A stretch of 64,000 nt of DNA from positions 11,302,001-11,366,000 of the forward strand of contig NC_058494.1 of the NCBI RefSeq assembly GCF_020382885.2, written 5' to 3'. The first letter of the stretch is position 1. The number at the start of each line of letters is the position of its first letter. The notes beneath the pieces are model-generated. The model was not told the origin of the DNA and made no database searches. It worked only from the letters and a program-made list of their open reading frames with translations. Below, piece by piece: positions 10,501 through 22,056 of this stretch. A program made the translations under genes and the position numbers. The stretch comes from Scatophagus argus (taxonomy: Eukaryota > Chordata > Actinopteri > Scatophagidae).

Positions 10501-12712
10501 TTCATCATAAGGCAGCTGATTTGGCTATTAATGCCACCATGGAGCTGCTGGAGGACGTCAGAGTAGCTGTTGGGGACAAGAACTTCCTGCGGTATGGACC
10601 ACCTTTACCTGAACCATTTTATGACTACACAGGAGGAATAAATAAATGTCCACTTCAATAGGATGAATGGAGTCTAACAGCAAATCATAGCAAAGATGAA
10701 GACCATGTACTGTATCCCTATCTCATGAGTTAGTTTGAAATAAAGTGATATTGTGCTGAGAGAGCATGCACTTTTCAAATAAACTTAGTTCAGTTTTAGC
10801 CAGGATGGCTGAACTTCTTTTTCCTTTGACATCCAGACCTAGTTTCTTCAAAGCAGGATAACATTGTCAGGCAATGCATTATGTTTACCACAAGCCCTGT
10901 ATTTTAATGATTTAGTCGTCTTCAGACTTTATCTTTGCTCGAGGTCAAATGGTAATCATTTATCTCTGACACATAAGTTCTGATCAGCAGGATTGGGTAA
11001 TTATGTCTTGTTTTTCTCATGTTCCCGCAGATTGATGGGCCTCTCCCAGTCCTCTGTGCTGTGCTTTGTCATTGACACCACAGGAAGCATGAGTGACGAC
11101 ATAGCTGAGGCGAAGAGAGTTTCCTTTGACATCATTGATCGTAAGAGAGGAACACCACAAGAGCCCTCTGCCTACATACTGGTGCCTTTCAATGACCCAG
11201 GTATAGTAGTTGTAGTCTGAAGACTGTTGTTTGAGTAGAATTTACAGGTTTACGGTATGCTGCTTTGACAGCCACCAAATAAAGTATTTCTGTGAATTCC
11301 TTCTCTACTCTGTGTGTGTATATATGTGTACACATGTGTATGTGTATGGGTAAATGGTAACCATTATTGATTTTATATCCAGGTTTTGGACCTTTGATTG
11401 TGACGACCGACGCAGACATCTTCAAAGACAACATCAACAAGTTGTCTGCAAGTGGAGGAGGAGACATCCCAGAGTTGTGCTTGTCTGGACTGCAGGTGTC
11501 AACAAAAGTGTTTTCCACTGTGATTTTCTTGAAATCATTCATTTTTATCAACAAAGTTTTCATGATCATGTTATGAGACAATTGCTTTAAATACAAAATA
11601 GGTCTATTCCCATACTTACTTTAATTAAAATCCAGTTCATTATTGTAAACCTCTTTTAGTAAATAACATGTTTTCCTATCCTGTACATGACTGATAGCTT
11701 GCCCTGACTGCTGCTCCACCTTCCTCTGAGATCTTTGTCTTCACTGACGCTCCAGCTAAAGACGCTCATCTGAAAAGCACTGTCACTGCTCTTATAGAGA
11801 GCACCAAGTCTGTGGTAAGAGTCCGTCTTTCGCATTCCTTATTCTTTAACTGTCAGCCTCTCTCTTAAAGGAATTATTATATCATGTTAAAACAGTGGTG
11901 GACATGTATCTACTTCTAATACAAATGTTGTTTTTTCTGTCCTTTTACTTTTAGGTAACCTTCATGTTGACAGATGTCCTGGCCAGTCGACGGCGCCGTA
12001 GCAGCCCTCAGGGGATGACTCCACGCTCAATGAGCCAATCAGATGCCCAGCTGTACCGTGATCTAGCACGAGCCTCTGGAGGTCAGGCCATTGAGGTCAC
12101 CAAGTCAGACCTCTCTCTGGCTACAAGTGTAATAGAGGATTCGTCAGCCAGTGCTGTGGTGAGACATCGAACAACAAAATCATATCTGACCAAAATGGTA
12201 TTGTACAATATGTGTATAGATGTGCAGTTTATTCTTTGTTCCTTCAGGTGACAGTTTTTCAGGTTGTGAGGAATCCAGGAAGACCTGATAATTTCACGTT
12301 TACTGTTGATGGGTCTTTAAGGAACATGACAGCTTACATCACAGGAACCTCATCTCTCAGCTTCAATCTCACCAGCTCCACAGGTGTTCTTACTGCTGTT
12401 GTCTCTCAAGTTAAGACCTGATTGTTCCACTAGGCTCTTGTTCCCTCAATGATCTGCGGTTGCTGTTTATCTTTCCTCCAGGTATATCTCAGAGTTCCAG
12501 TCAGTCCAGTGGTCCCTTGGCATCCTTCACCACAGCAGGAAACCTACGTCGGTTAAGCCTCAATACTGACAACCAAACGGGATCATGGGAAGTCAGTGTG
12601 GATTCCAATAATCCCTACTCTGTTAAGGTCACAGGTCAGTAATGTTATAGCAGTCCCCTACAGCCAGTCTGCAGTTGTGTTTTCCAGTGTTAATGTTAGT
12701 ACTATTGATCTG

Positions 12713-12752
<40 letters not shown>

Positions 12753-15294
12753 TAGGTCAAAGTTCAGTGAACTTCATTTTTAATCTTGTGGAGGCTCATG
12801 AGGGAGCCCATGGTGATTTCAGTCTGAAGGAGGGGCGTCCTCTTTCAGGTCAGACCACTTTTCTAGTTATTCTTAATTTTCTTTTGGTATTGTACAAATT
12901 TACTTATATATAATGTAGGGCTTTATTTCTCATGGTCTTCAGCGTTTTTAAAGAATCGTCATCTGCTTTGAGAATCTTCTCTTACACTGCCCCAAAATGT
13001 TGACAGTCCAGCACCAGTCCAGTCTCTTCACGAGCATCTCAATCTTTTTCAACTGTAACATAATGTTTTCATCTTAGGACCTGTCACAGTGATACTCATC
13101 TAGTCTCTATTTCTCCCTTGTCATATCTTTCAGGGGGTAATGCCAGCCTCTTGGTCACTGTGACAGGAAGTGACACAGTAAAGGTCACAGAGGTCACTCT
13201 GTTTGACAGCTCAGGGCCAACAGAGGTCAACGGATCACTGCAGGTGTTTCTTAAATATATCAATAACTAAAAAAAGATTTTAAATTTTCACCCCTGAAGG
13301 AAGCCATGTCAGTATAACTTCTGAACAAGTACTACACAAAGTACTATATGTCTGAATAGCTCATATTACTGTCTACCTTGTGACAGTGTTTGTTTTTTTT
13401 CTCCCTCTGTGCTCCACAGTCATTAGGAAGTGGTAACTTCCTGGTGACGTTCACTGGAGTCCCAGCAGGTGACTTTGTAGTTCGCCTGAAAGGAGAGGAC
13501 AGCAGCTCCACCTCCAGAACGACACCGAGCAGCTTTCAGAGACAAGCCTCCACGCAGATCAAGACCTCAAGCATCTCCATTACTGTGAGCACTATCGCCC
13601 TCTGCTTTTTGTTTCAGTGAAACAGCTTCACCACTTCATAATAGCTGTCCTAAATTTTGTGTAATTTATCCAATAAAATGGCCGCATGTATCTCCTTTAA
13701 ATGAATAGTGTCAATGTCATTGTGCTAAGATTGAAAGTCAGACAGCCATGCTATTGTGTCTGTGAGGATGATGCTTAGGCGCAGTGATGCTTTGAGCTAA
13801 TTGCTAATGTCACAGTGCTAACATGCTGAAGTTTATCAAATGTAATATTTGTGACACTGACTGTATTATTTCTGCGGTTTTCCATGCTAACATTAGCTAA
13901 TTGGCACTGAACACAACCTCAGATATTCCATTCAAAACCACAAAAGTCAGCGTCATGGTAGTGGGAGAGGAAAAGAATATCACCATAGTCTTCACCCACA
14001 GGAGACACTAAAAGCCTACAAATTTTATTGAGAATCTATCACATATTTTCTGTGATATGTACCAAAGTGACAGACATCCAACTGATGAGTTTCAGCCATT
14101 GGTAATTGCATGTGTCAAGGTTTTTTTGGTCTGTTGGTGTTTCCCTGTAGGCGCTATACCAAGGCCAAACATGTAGATATAAAATCATTTTCATATTACT
14201 TTCTAACATCCTTTCATCTGTGTTTCTTTCTACTCAAGACTACAATCATATGGGCATCAACATATACTTACAGACAATACAAAGAGATATGTAAATATAT
14301 TTCTCTCTGACTTTCCCCTCACTTTTTCAGGCTCAAGTCAACAACACCAACTTAGAACCAGGCTCCAGCATCTCCATCCCTTTCACAGTCTCCTCAACCA
14401 CCAACGGAGTTGTCAATGACTCTGCAACTGGGTCATTCACAGTGCGAGCCAACAATGACCGCAGCTATACTTCAACTTCACCCAGCACCATCTCCATAGC
14501 AGCAGGAAGTGGAGGCAAAGCTAACGGCACTGTGACCCTGACAGTACCAGCCAGCGCAGCATCAGGAACAGATGTGACTCTTACCATTGAGGCAGAAAAT
14601 GCAGCTGCCACTGACATCAACTACGCTGTCCTCAGGTTTTCAGTGACCGCCAAGGTAAGAAAACTGTAGCTGCATGTGGAATAAAAGGAAGCAGGATGAG
14701 GTGGTTTGGTGAAAGGTAAGAAAAGAAAATGTTTTGTAGTGAGCAGTTCTGTATGTGCAACATTTTTCAACATAAATACTGGTTAGCCATTTCCCATTAA
14801 TGTGTTTCATTCTCAGGTAAAGAAGACTTTTCTTCCTTTTCTGTGTGTGTGTGTGTCTCCAGGTGACAGATGTTACCCGCCCGACATGCCAGGATGCAGC
14901 TTCGTCAACCAGCTGTCCATCCTCTTCATCTCTCTGTGCTTCGTCTCAGTGGAAGTTCACCGCTAATCTCACTGACGGAGTCAATGGGACTGGCATTGAG
15001 AGCGTCACCATCCGCCAAGGGAACGGTACCCTCAACACCAGTACAGTTGTTGGAGCAGGGGGCGAGAACATTACAGTGGCTACCTACAGCGCCTCCTGCT
15101 GTTCACAGACTGTGGAGCTGGCTGCTGTGGACAAAGTAGGAAATGTGGGGACATGTGTGGGACAGGCTAGACAATCTACCACGGCTGCTCCTGTGACTAC
15201 AACTGCAGGCAACACAACATCCACTGGAGGGCACACTTTGAATATATCATACTGTTTCTGGATCAGTGTTGCAGTTTCTCTCCTTTGGAAGTAA
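7511..15294 (+). CDS. vwa7: von Willebrand factor A domain-containing protein 7-like, copy A (17 exons)
   Basis: Exons: 7511-7711, 8222-8429, 9429-9514, 9631-9724, 10177-10305, 10405-10591, 11031-11200, 11383-11495, 11698-11814, 11955-12158, 12248-12383, 12482-12634, 12756-12848, 13134-13243, 13420-13584, 14331-14654, 14863-15294. They sum to 2922 nt (973 residues plus stop) with matching phases. Residues 1 to about 23 form a signal peptide. VWA7 hallmarks are DFYSHSNWVELG, KCSHGG, GGINKDAV and LVPFNDPGFGP. The VWA domain (about 311-503) has a MIDAS-type DTTGSMS at 317-323. A polybasic SRRRRS lies at 446-451. Then come beta-rich repeats, a Cys-rich block (SCCSQTVELAAVDK), a Thr-rich stalk and a terminal hydrophobic stretch with no cytoplasmic tail, which suggests a GPI-anchored surface protein. 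Its molecular function is not established. Introns 2, 12 and 16 hold a MITE-like repeat and GT repeats. Confidence 0.9.
8592..9022. mobile_element. Probable MITE/foldback element in intron 2 of copy A
   Basis: An arm at 8592-8622 matches the reverse complement of 8992-9022 at 24 of 31 positions. The DNA between is packed with CATATATG-type palindromes. About 430 bp with imperfect terminal inverted repeats and no coding potential fits a small non-autonomous DNA transposon. I could not see a clear target-site duplication, so the borders are approximate. Confidence 0.45.
12714..12749 (+). repeat. (GT)18 microsatellite abutting the exon 13 splice acceptor of copy A
   Basis: An uninterrupted run of GT dinucleotides ends only six bases before the exon 13 boundary and takes the place of a normal polypyrimidine tract. 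Copy B has no such run at this position. Confidence 0.95.
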
Positions 15295-15595
15295 AAGGGA
15301 TAAATGGAAATTACACAGTAAATGTGGAATTGTAGCAGGTGAATGTCAAGTATTTTATATATTCTATCAGGTGTGTTTAAATTTAATTCCTGTCTCATTA
15401 ATATATTGCTTGGTGTGTGAATAATTCTGTTTTGTTGATTTAATCTTTTTTTCTAATTTTATTTAGCTGCTCTGTGTTTTGGATATAGTAGTTATATTTC
15501 CTCTAGTGTATATCTTGGTGGCAAATTTGTGAAACACTGTTGTATTGAAGGAATATTCACTTTAAAGAGAAGTATGTGTTTTGATGGTTATGAGC

Positions 15596-15601
15596 AATAA
15601 A
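15596..15601 (+). terminator. Poly(A) signal of VWA7-like copy A
   Basis: AATAAA within GAGCAATAAATTG lies 302 bases after the stop codon, the first canonical hexamer in the 3' flank. It implies a 3'UTR of about 0.3 kb. Confidence 0.6.
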
Positions 15602-15949
15602 TTGAACATCCTTACAGAAACCTGAACTTGATATCACACATGAATTATTCCTTGGAGGGAACTTATTCTCTATTATACTCTAATTAGCAGTAATTACATG
15701 TGTGCACTGTTTTATGCTATTGATCGGTGAAGTCAAAGGCATTGTAGGAATATTCCATCATATTGTGTACCTACAATGGTTTCTCTTAGTCTCCCCTGTC
15801 TATTTCTATCAAGGGCCATGAAGACCTGTTTTCACATTCAGCTTCTTGTTATAAATGAGGACATCCTAAATGGACCTACAATGTTCTGACAAAGCTGGCT
15901 CTGTTAGTGTACTACATATACCACTGGTTTGAGTAGATCAAATCAAATT

Positions 15950-17516
15950 CAGGCAGGCAAAAAAGTATTTAATCAGTCACCAATTGTGCAAGTTTTCCCA
16001 CTTAAAAAGATCAGAGAGGCCTGTAATTTTCATCATAGGTATATCTCAACTATGAGAGACCAAATGCGGGGAAAAAAAAAAAGAAAAAAAAATCACATTG
16101 TCTGATTTTAAAGAATTTATTTGCAAATTATGGTGGAAAATGCATCTCAATATTTTGTTATATACCCTTTGTTGGCAATGACAGAGGTCAAACATTTTCT
16201 GTAAGTCTTCACGAGGTGTTCCACACACTTCAGTATTTTTGGCCCATTCCTCCATGCAGATCTCAAGAGCAGTGATGTTTTGGGGCTGTCGCTGGGCAAC
16301 ACAGACTTTCAATTCCCTCCAAAGATTTTCTGTGGGGTTGAAATCTGGAGACTGGCTAGGCCACTCCAGGACCTTGAAATGCTCCTTACAAAGCCACTCC
16401 TTCGTTGCCCGTGCAGCGTGTTTGGGATCATTGTCATGCTGAAAGACCCAGCCACGTTTCATCTTCAATGCCCTTGCTGATGGAAGGAGGTTTTCACTCA
16501 AAATCTCACGATACATGGCCCCATTCATTCTTTCCTTTACACGGATCAGTTGTGCCTTTGCAGAAAAACAGCCCCAAAGCATGACGTCCCCCCGTCCCCC
16601 CCACCCCACACGCTTCACAGTAGGTATGGTGTTCTTTGGATGCAACTCAGCATTCTTTCTCCTCTAAACGCAAGTTGAGTTTTTACCAAAAAGTTCTATT
16701 TTGGTTTCATTCTCATTCATTCTCCCAATCCTCTTCTGGATCATCCAAATACTCTGTAGCAAACTTCAGACAGGCCTGGACATGTACTGGTTTAAGCAGG
16801 GGGACGCGTCTGGCACTGCAGGATTTGAGTCCCTGGCAGCGTAGTGTGTTACCGATGGTAGCCTTTGTTACTTTGGTCCCAGCTCTCTGCAGGTCATTCA
16901 CTAGGACCCCTGTGTGGTTCTGGGATTTTTGCTCACCGTTCTTGTGATCATTTTGACCCCACGGGGTGAGATCTTGCGTGGAGCCCCAGATCGAGGGAGA
17001 TTATCAGTGGTCTTGTATGTCTTCCATTTTCTAATAATTGCTCCCACAGTTGATTTCTTCACACCAAGCTGCTTACCTATTGCAGATTCAGTCTTCCCAG
17101 GCTGGTGCAGGTCTACAATTTTGTTTCTGGTGTCCTTTGATAGCACTTTGGTCATGGCCATAGTGAAGTTTGGAGTGTGACTGTTTGAGGTTGTGGACAG
17201 GTGTCTTTAATACTGATAACGAGTTCAAACAGGTGCCATTAATACAGATAACGAGTGGAGGACAGAGGAGCCTCTTAAAGAAGATGTTACAGGTCTGTGA
17301 GAGCCAGAAATCTTGCTTGTTTATAGGTGACCAAATACTTATTTTACCGAGTTTTACCAATTTACCAATGAATTCATTAAAAATCCTATAATGTAATTTC
17401 CTGGATTCTTTCCCCCCATTCTGTCTCTCATAGTGTACGTATGATGAAAATTACAGGCCTGTTTACAGGAGAACTTGCACAACTGGTGGCTGACTAAATA
17501 CTTTTTTGCCCCACTG
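15950..17516 (-). mobile_element. Tc1-like DNA transposon, inactive copy
   Basis: The right end (17516 inward, followed by TA at 17517-17518) reads, on the minus strand, CAGTGGGGCAAAAAAGTATT. The left end starts CAGGCAGGCAAAAAAGTATT at 15950. These inverted repeats continue for about 90 bases with few changes. The size (about 1.57 kb) and the central transposase remnant fit Tc1-like elements of the Tc1/mariner superfamily. The left TA is not preserved. It lies between the two VWA7-like copies. Confidence 0.9.
16046..17161 (-). pseudogene. Tc1-like transposase, frameshifted
   Basis: Three consecutive minus-strand segments match a Tc1-like transposase in order. 17161-16901 is the N-terminal helix-turn-helix region ([20 protein letters not shown] onward). 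16901-16713 is the second DNA-binding and linker region. 16645-16046 is the catalytic C-terminal part with [17 protein letters not shown] (second Asp) and [11 protein letters not shown] (Glu). Frame changes separate the first two parts and a stop follows GKNSTCV near 16680. The first catalytic Asp, normally in a SDET-type motif, is Asn in ENETKIELFG (16711-16709). The gene is therefore dead in more than one way. Confidence 0.88.
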
Positions 17517-17518
17517 TA

Positions 17519-18520
17519 CAAGTCTCAGGGTAAAGATTTTGGTACTCCAGTAAAGGTAGGTCGGGAAGGTGAGTAAGCAGGCAAACAGGTACAGGTGGCT
17601 TGAAGGCAGAAACACATGGCCATAAAGAAACTAAATAACTCAATGATCTGACATTGACTGGGTAAAAAAAAATGCTGGTACAAGTGCTTTAGGGCTGATG
17701 ACTAAGTGAAAACAGATATGCAGGAGGGAGGGGATAGAATTAACTACAGGGCAGAAAAGAGTGGCTAGAAGTAGCAGTGAGCATACAGAAATAACTGGTG
17801 GACAGCAAGGAAAGCGATCACAAACTGAAGACGAGGACAGAGATATTTAAGTGGTTTTGGCTGAAAAAGATCCAACACTATTTAGTGGCATCTAGCAGTG
17901 TGTTTGCAGATTGCAACTGTTGCAGGTCTCGAGATCTTGCCTGAGTTACCCATACATATAGGTTTGTGTCCTGTTTTGTGCAGGAAACGCAGAGACAGGA
18001 TACATTAGTTGCCTTTGTTCAGCAGGATGTCATCTGTCTGTAGAGCTGCTACAACTTGTGCCCACCTTGGTAGACACTCCCCCTAGCGACACAAATGAGT
18101 AACCACACTTTTACAAAGACTCAAAAGCTTTGGAACAATCCATTAATTTCTTCTTCGCAGATAAATCCATAAAATAACAATTGTGACCATACATTTGGAG
18201 GTGTCACATGACTAACCAAACACGTCTTGTCTTGGTGGCTGCAAAAGCATGAAAGGCCCTCTCAGTCAGTGTTTTTGGTCATTCTGGGCTATTGTGGAAG
18301 AGGACCCACTTACACATAAGTGAACATAAAAGACACATTCTAAGGTAACAAAACAGAGGAATTCTTCCTCTTACAGTTAATTATTTTTAAAAAAGAAAAC
18401 AGAACTGGAAATATTTTATTCCATTTCTGTCCACAGATCCCCCTAAATTCTAGACTCTGGCCCTGATTTTCAGAGAATTTAAAGTTTGCATCTGGGGTAT
18501 CAAAAAGTACATTACTGTCA
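17519..18520. other. Spacer between Tc1 element and L2-like tail
   Basis: I see no gene. The first 600 bases have the GGCAAACAGGTACAGG and GAAAACAGA style of an interspersed repeat, but I cannot assign a family or borders. Confidence 0.3.
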
Positions 18521-18564
18521 CTGTAAGTGCTATATAAATAAAATTGAAATTGAATTGAATTGAA
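18521..18564 (+). repeat. L2-like LINE 3' tail
   Basis: GTGCTATATAAATAAAATTG followed by (AATTG)n repeats is the characteristic end of fish L2-like LINEs: a short conserved 3' terminus followed by a microsatellite. Only the extreme 3' end is visible. Confidence 0.5.
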
Positions 18565-21500
18565 GTGATTGGGACCTACATGGACAGGTTTCCTTATTTC
18601 TTTTGTTTCTTCATGGGCTTCTCACTTGTTTGAAGTGGGCAGGACTCATTTGGGAATAGGAGATGGCACATACTTTCATACAGCTTGGCAGTCAGGATTT
18701 AGCCCCATTTAGAATCTGATTTCAGTTGGTGGGGCTGTTTGTCACTGTCAGTCCAATCTGATCAAATCACGAACAGAGTCATGGTTAAATAAATTAAATG
18801 ACTGCTAAACACTAATAAATAACACAGAAAGATGTTTTTCTCATATGTGAGTGTTTAGCATGAATATATTTAGTGTTAAGCAGGAACACTTTTCGGGGAA
18901 TTGGCAAAGATTCTGATCGGGAAGTTTCTGTATTTGTAAGACTCGAGCACAGTGTTTTTTGTTTTGTTTCGTTTTGTTTTTTAAAGGCAAACAGAATCAC
19001 AGAAATGCAGCTTTACTGGTTGCATTTTATGGGTATGACAGTGATGAAACCTGGTAAGAAGCAAATCATCGTCATAACTCATGTGGCACACCTAACCTGC
19101 TCTGGAGCAGTTTATGTATGAGATAAAAGATCAACAGTTATAAAACTGCCTAATGCCTTCTTCTTTCATTTCTTTTCTGTTGGCTGCAAGCAGTGTCAAA
19201 GCCCTGCCATTGTGCTATTGTATTCCAGTATTATCCTGCAAAAGATAGTGACTGAAGGACTACAGCTTTGTACTTGATGTACTTCTAAAATATGAGAATA
19301 AGCCTATTACCGCTTTAACTAATGTTTTTACATTCATTTTCCTAAGTATGCCTGACCTCACTGGAGTTGCAGCTGAAAGACAAAGACCAAAATACCCTCC
19401 ATGTCATAAGAATACATTGAAGCAACATTATTATGTTATTATGTATTATTAATTCAGGGAATACCCAGTTGTAATTATAGTTAGATACTCATGCCCTTAT
19501 GATGGGGTGGTGGGATTGTTACCTATGTTGCTTTTAGCCTGGATTAAATGTTTAACTTCTTTGGATGGTGTGTTATGTTTTAGTTTGCTAAAATATGCTG
19601 CTCTGCCACCAGTAGGTTTGTCCATAATTGTAATTGGTCATGTATTACAAATACCACCTCTTTTACGTGTTTTCATTATATGCAATATAATGTAATGTGA
19701 AATTATAAGGATGGCATAACATCAGTGAAAACTAAGGCAATAATGTTAAGTTTCACTCAGTACTCCCTCCCATACTTTACTTTCTTGTTGTTTTGTTTTT
19801 CTCCCACTTGAACTTCCTCATGAATTGTTTCCCAAACAGAAGATTTCTGTTTTACAATGCACACCACTACTGTTTAGGACACACACAGTTACTCAGTGTG
19901 TTGATAATGCCAGAACTTAAGGTGTTATTATGGGGGCTGCAACATGGCTGCTACATTGCCATTTTTGTCATCTTCTCAACTTGACTAAAATCCTGTAAAT
20001 GTAGTGCCAACTAGTTGGGTTTAAAACTTCAAATCTTTATTATCAGTGTATTTTTACATACACCGAAATTCTTTCTCTGCATTTAACTCATCACTGATTG
20101 AACACACACATGCAACATGCAGTGAAACACACAGGAGCAGTGGGCTGCCATGTCAGGTGGCCAGGGAGCAACTGGGGGGGGTTAAGTGCCTTGCTCAAGG
20201 GCACATCAGCCGGCTAACGGAGGGGTGATTGATTGATTAATTAATTGATTAATCACTCCACCACACCCAAATTATTTCCTGCCAGTCCTGAGGGGGAATT
20301 GAACGGGCAACCCTCCTGTCACAAGCCACTTCTCCAACCTCTAGGCAACGGCTGTCCACACACACACACACACACACAATTTAAACAGTTATTCCATGCA
20401 AGCAGCGGGGAGGAGGTACAAAAGGAATGAGGATATATGCTCACATTTTCTAATACCCTCTCAGACAGCATCAAACACATACACACACACCTCAAGGACT
20501 GTGATAGCTACTGAGAAAAGTAGATCTAGACAAAGTGATCTTCCTGGGTGTGAACGTCAAAGACTCACAGAAACACTCAAGAAATTTTACCAACTCATAA
20601 GGCTGAATTGCTTGCAAACAGCACAACACTCAGAGGTAAGAATATTTGTATTAGCAGTAATCTTGGACAACAGTAATCTTGGTGTACAACTTTAAATATG
20701 CCAAATACTGATTTGAAAATATTTAGGAAGCCCACTCAGAGACAACAAAGAAGCAAATATTTTATTGATATTCTTGTTAAAAGTATTACTTCTTAGCCAA
20801 TATATGGTATTTTCTAAAATACTGAAAAGTAGAAATAAAAGTAGAACTACTTTCAAAGGTTATTTGTCTGTGACATTTATTCTTACATTTTCCAAAATAT
20901 TTAACTACAAGACAAAAGGATAAGTTGGCACTACAAAGAGATGCTAGAATTCCTGGGAATTCGTTTGTGGTACTACTACTAACATCTGTAACCCAAGACC
21001 CATGACAACACAAGTCAAACTGCATTGAGATTCTGTTTAGGTTTTTCTTATATTGTGGAGGGGGTCTTTAATGGATACTATCTGCATACAGTGGTGCTCA
21101 AATGAAATGGGAGAGAGATGAAAAAAATGAAAAGAAATTATGAGAGGTAGATTTGAAAAAATTCCAAAAGACACACATACGTTGCCTGTTAGTATAAAGT
21201 GGTGAAGTACTGTTGCCTTTATAGTTTTCTCTTTTTTGTTGCCAGTGCCATTTTGTCTCTATTGTCTTCTATTTTTTTTATCTTTTTATTGTCAGGTGTA
21301 TTGATTTGGCTCTTGTTGCTGTGTTAGACTTGGTCCACTGCCAATAACATCTTTGTGCTTGGTAACTTCCCAGCAAACCATTGTGGAATCCAAACTGATC
21401 AGATTACCCCAACCAGGAACCTCTTACTCTGTTTATTTAGTTTGGACAAAAAAAATACAATAAAGCACCTCTGCTTAAAATAGAAACATGGAAACAATTT

Positions 21501-22056
21501 GCAGTTTCCTTTTTGGATGCAATAAAAGAAAAACAATCAACAGAACACAGAATCATCAGAACTCTTAAATATTTAATATTTATATTGAACTGTATTCATT
21601 ATTTTTTATCCATAATATTTCAGACCAAATTGCAATATTATAATGGACAGGTACATCTCAAATCATTTTATCCCTTACATATATACACATATAAAATTTC
21701 CATGCATATCATATTTTGATTCTGAAACAAATAAATTAATGGTGCTCATTATGGTTGTATAAAAAGTACAAACTTTATGCAGCAAAAATATAAACTTTTT
21801 ATTATGGCGACTTATATTGTTTTGTTTTCCTGTCGCCATGCTGTGCTCTGTTGCTAGGATTGTGGGTCTTTGTTTAGATGATGCAGGAAGTCTGTATTAA
21901 AAAATAAAACAGAACCAGTATAACTGGTGAGGAAAATGGTAGAAAACAGTTAGAGGAATAGCTGGGGCAGTTGACAAATGTTTAGAAATAGTATCCATCC
22001 AGATTGTCGACTTCACTCCTCTTCCTTCAGGTTCCTTTAGAACTCCATCCTCCATC
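18565..22056. other. Intergenic region upstream of VWA7-like copy B
   Basis: I see no gene apart from the SINE at 20040-20355. A TATTAAAAAATAAA motif at 21895-21908 could act as a weak TATA-like element for copy B. The leader motif GTATCCATCC at 21991-22000 is shared with copy A. Confidence 0.35.
20040..20355 (-). mobile_element. tRNA-derived SINE
   Basis: On the minus strand, starting near 20355, the sequence has a tRNA-like head with an A-box region (GCCTAGAGGTTGGAG) and a B-box region (GGGTTGCCCGTTCAATTCC). A conserved SINE body follows (GTGCCCTTGAGCAAGGCAC). The tail region at the left is AT-rich. An overlapping (CA)n at about 20357-20378 adjoins the head. The exact family is not assigned. 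Confidence 0.6.
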
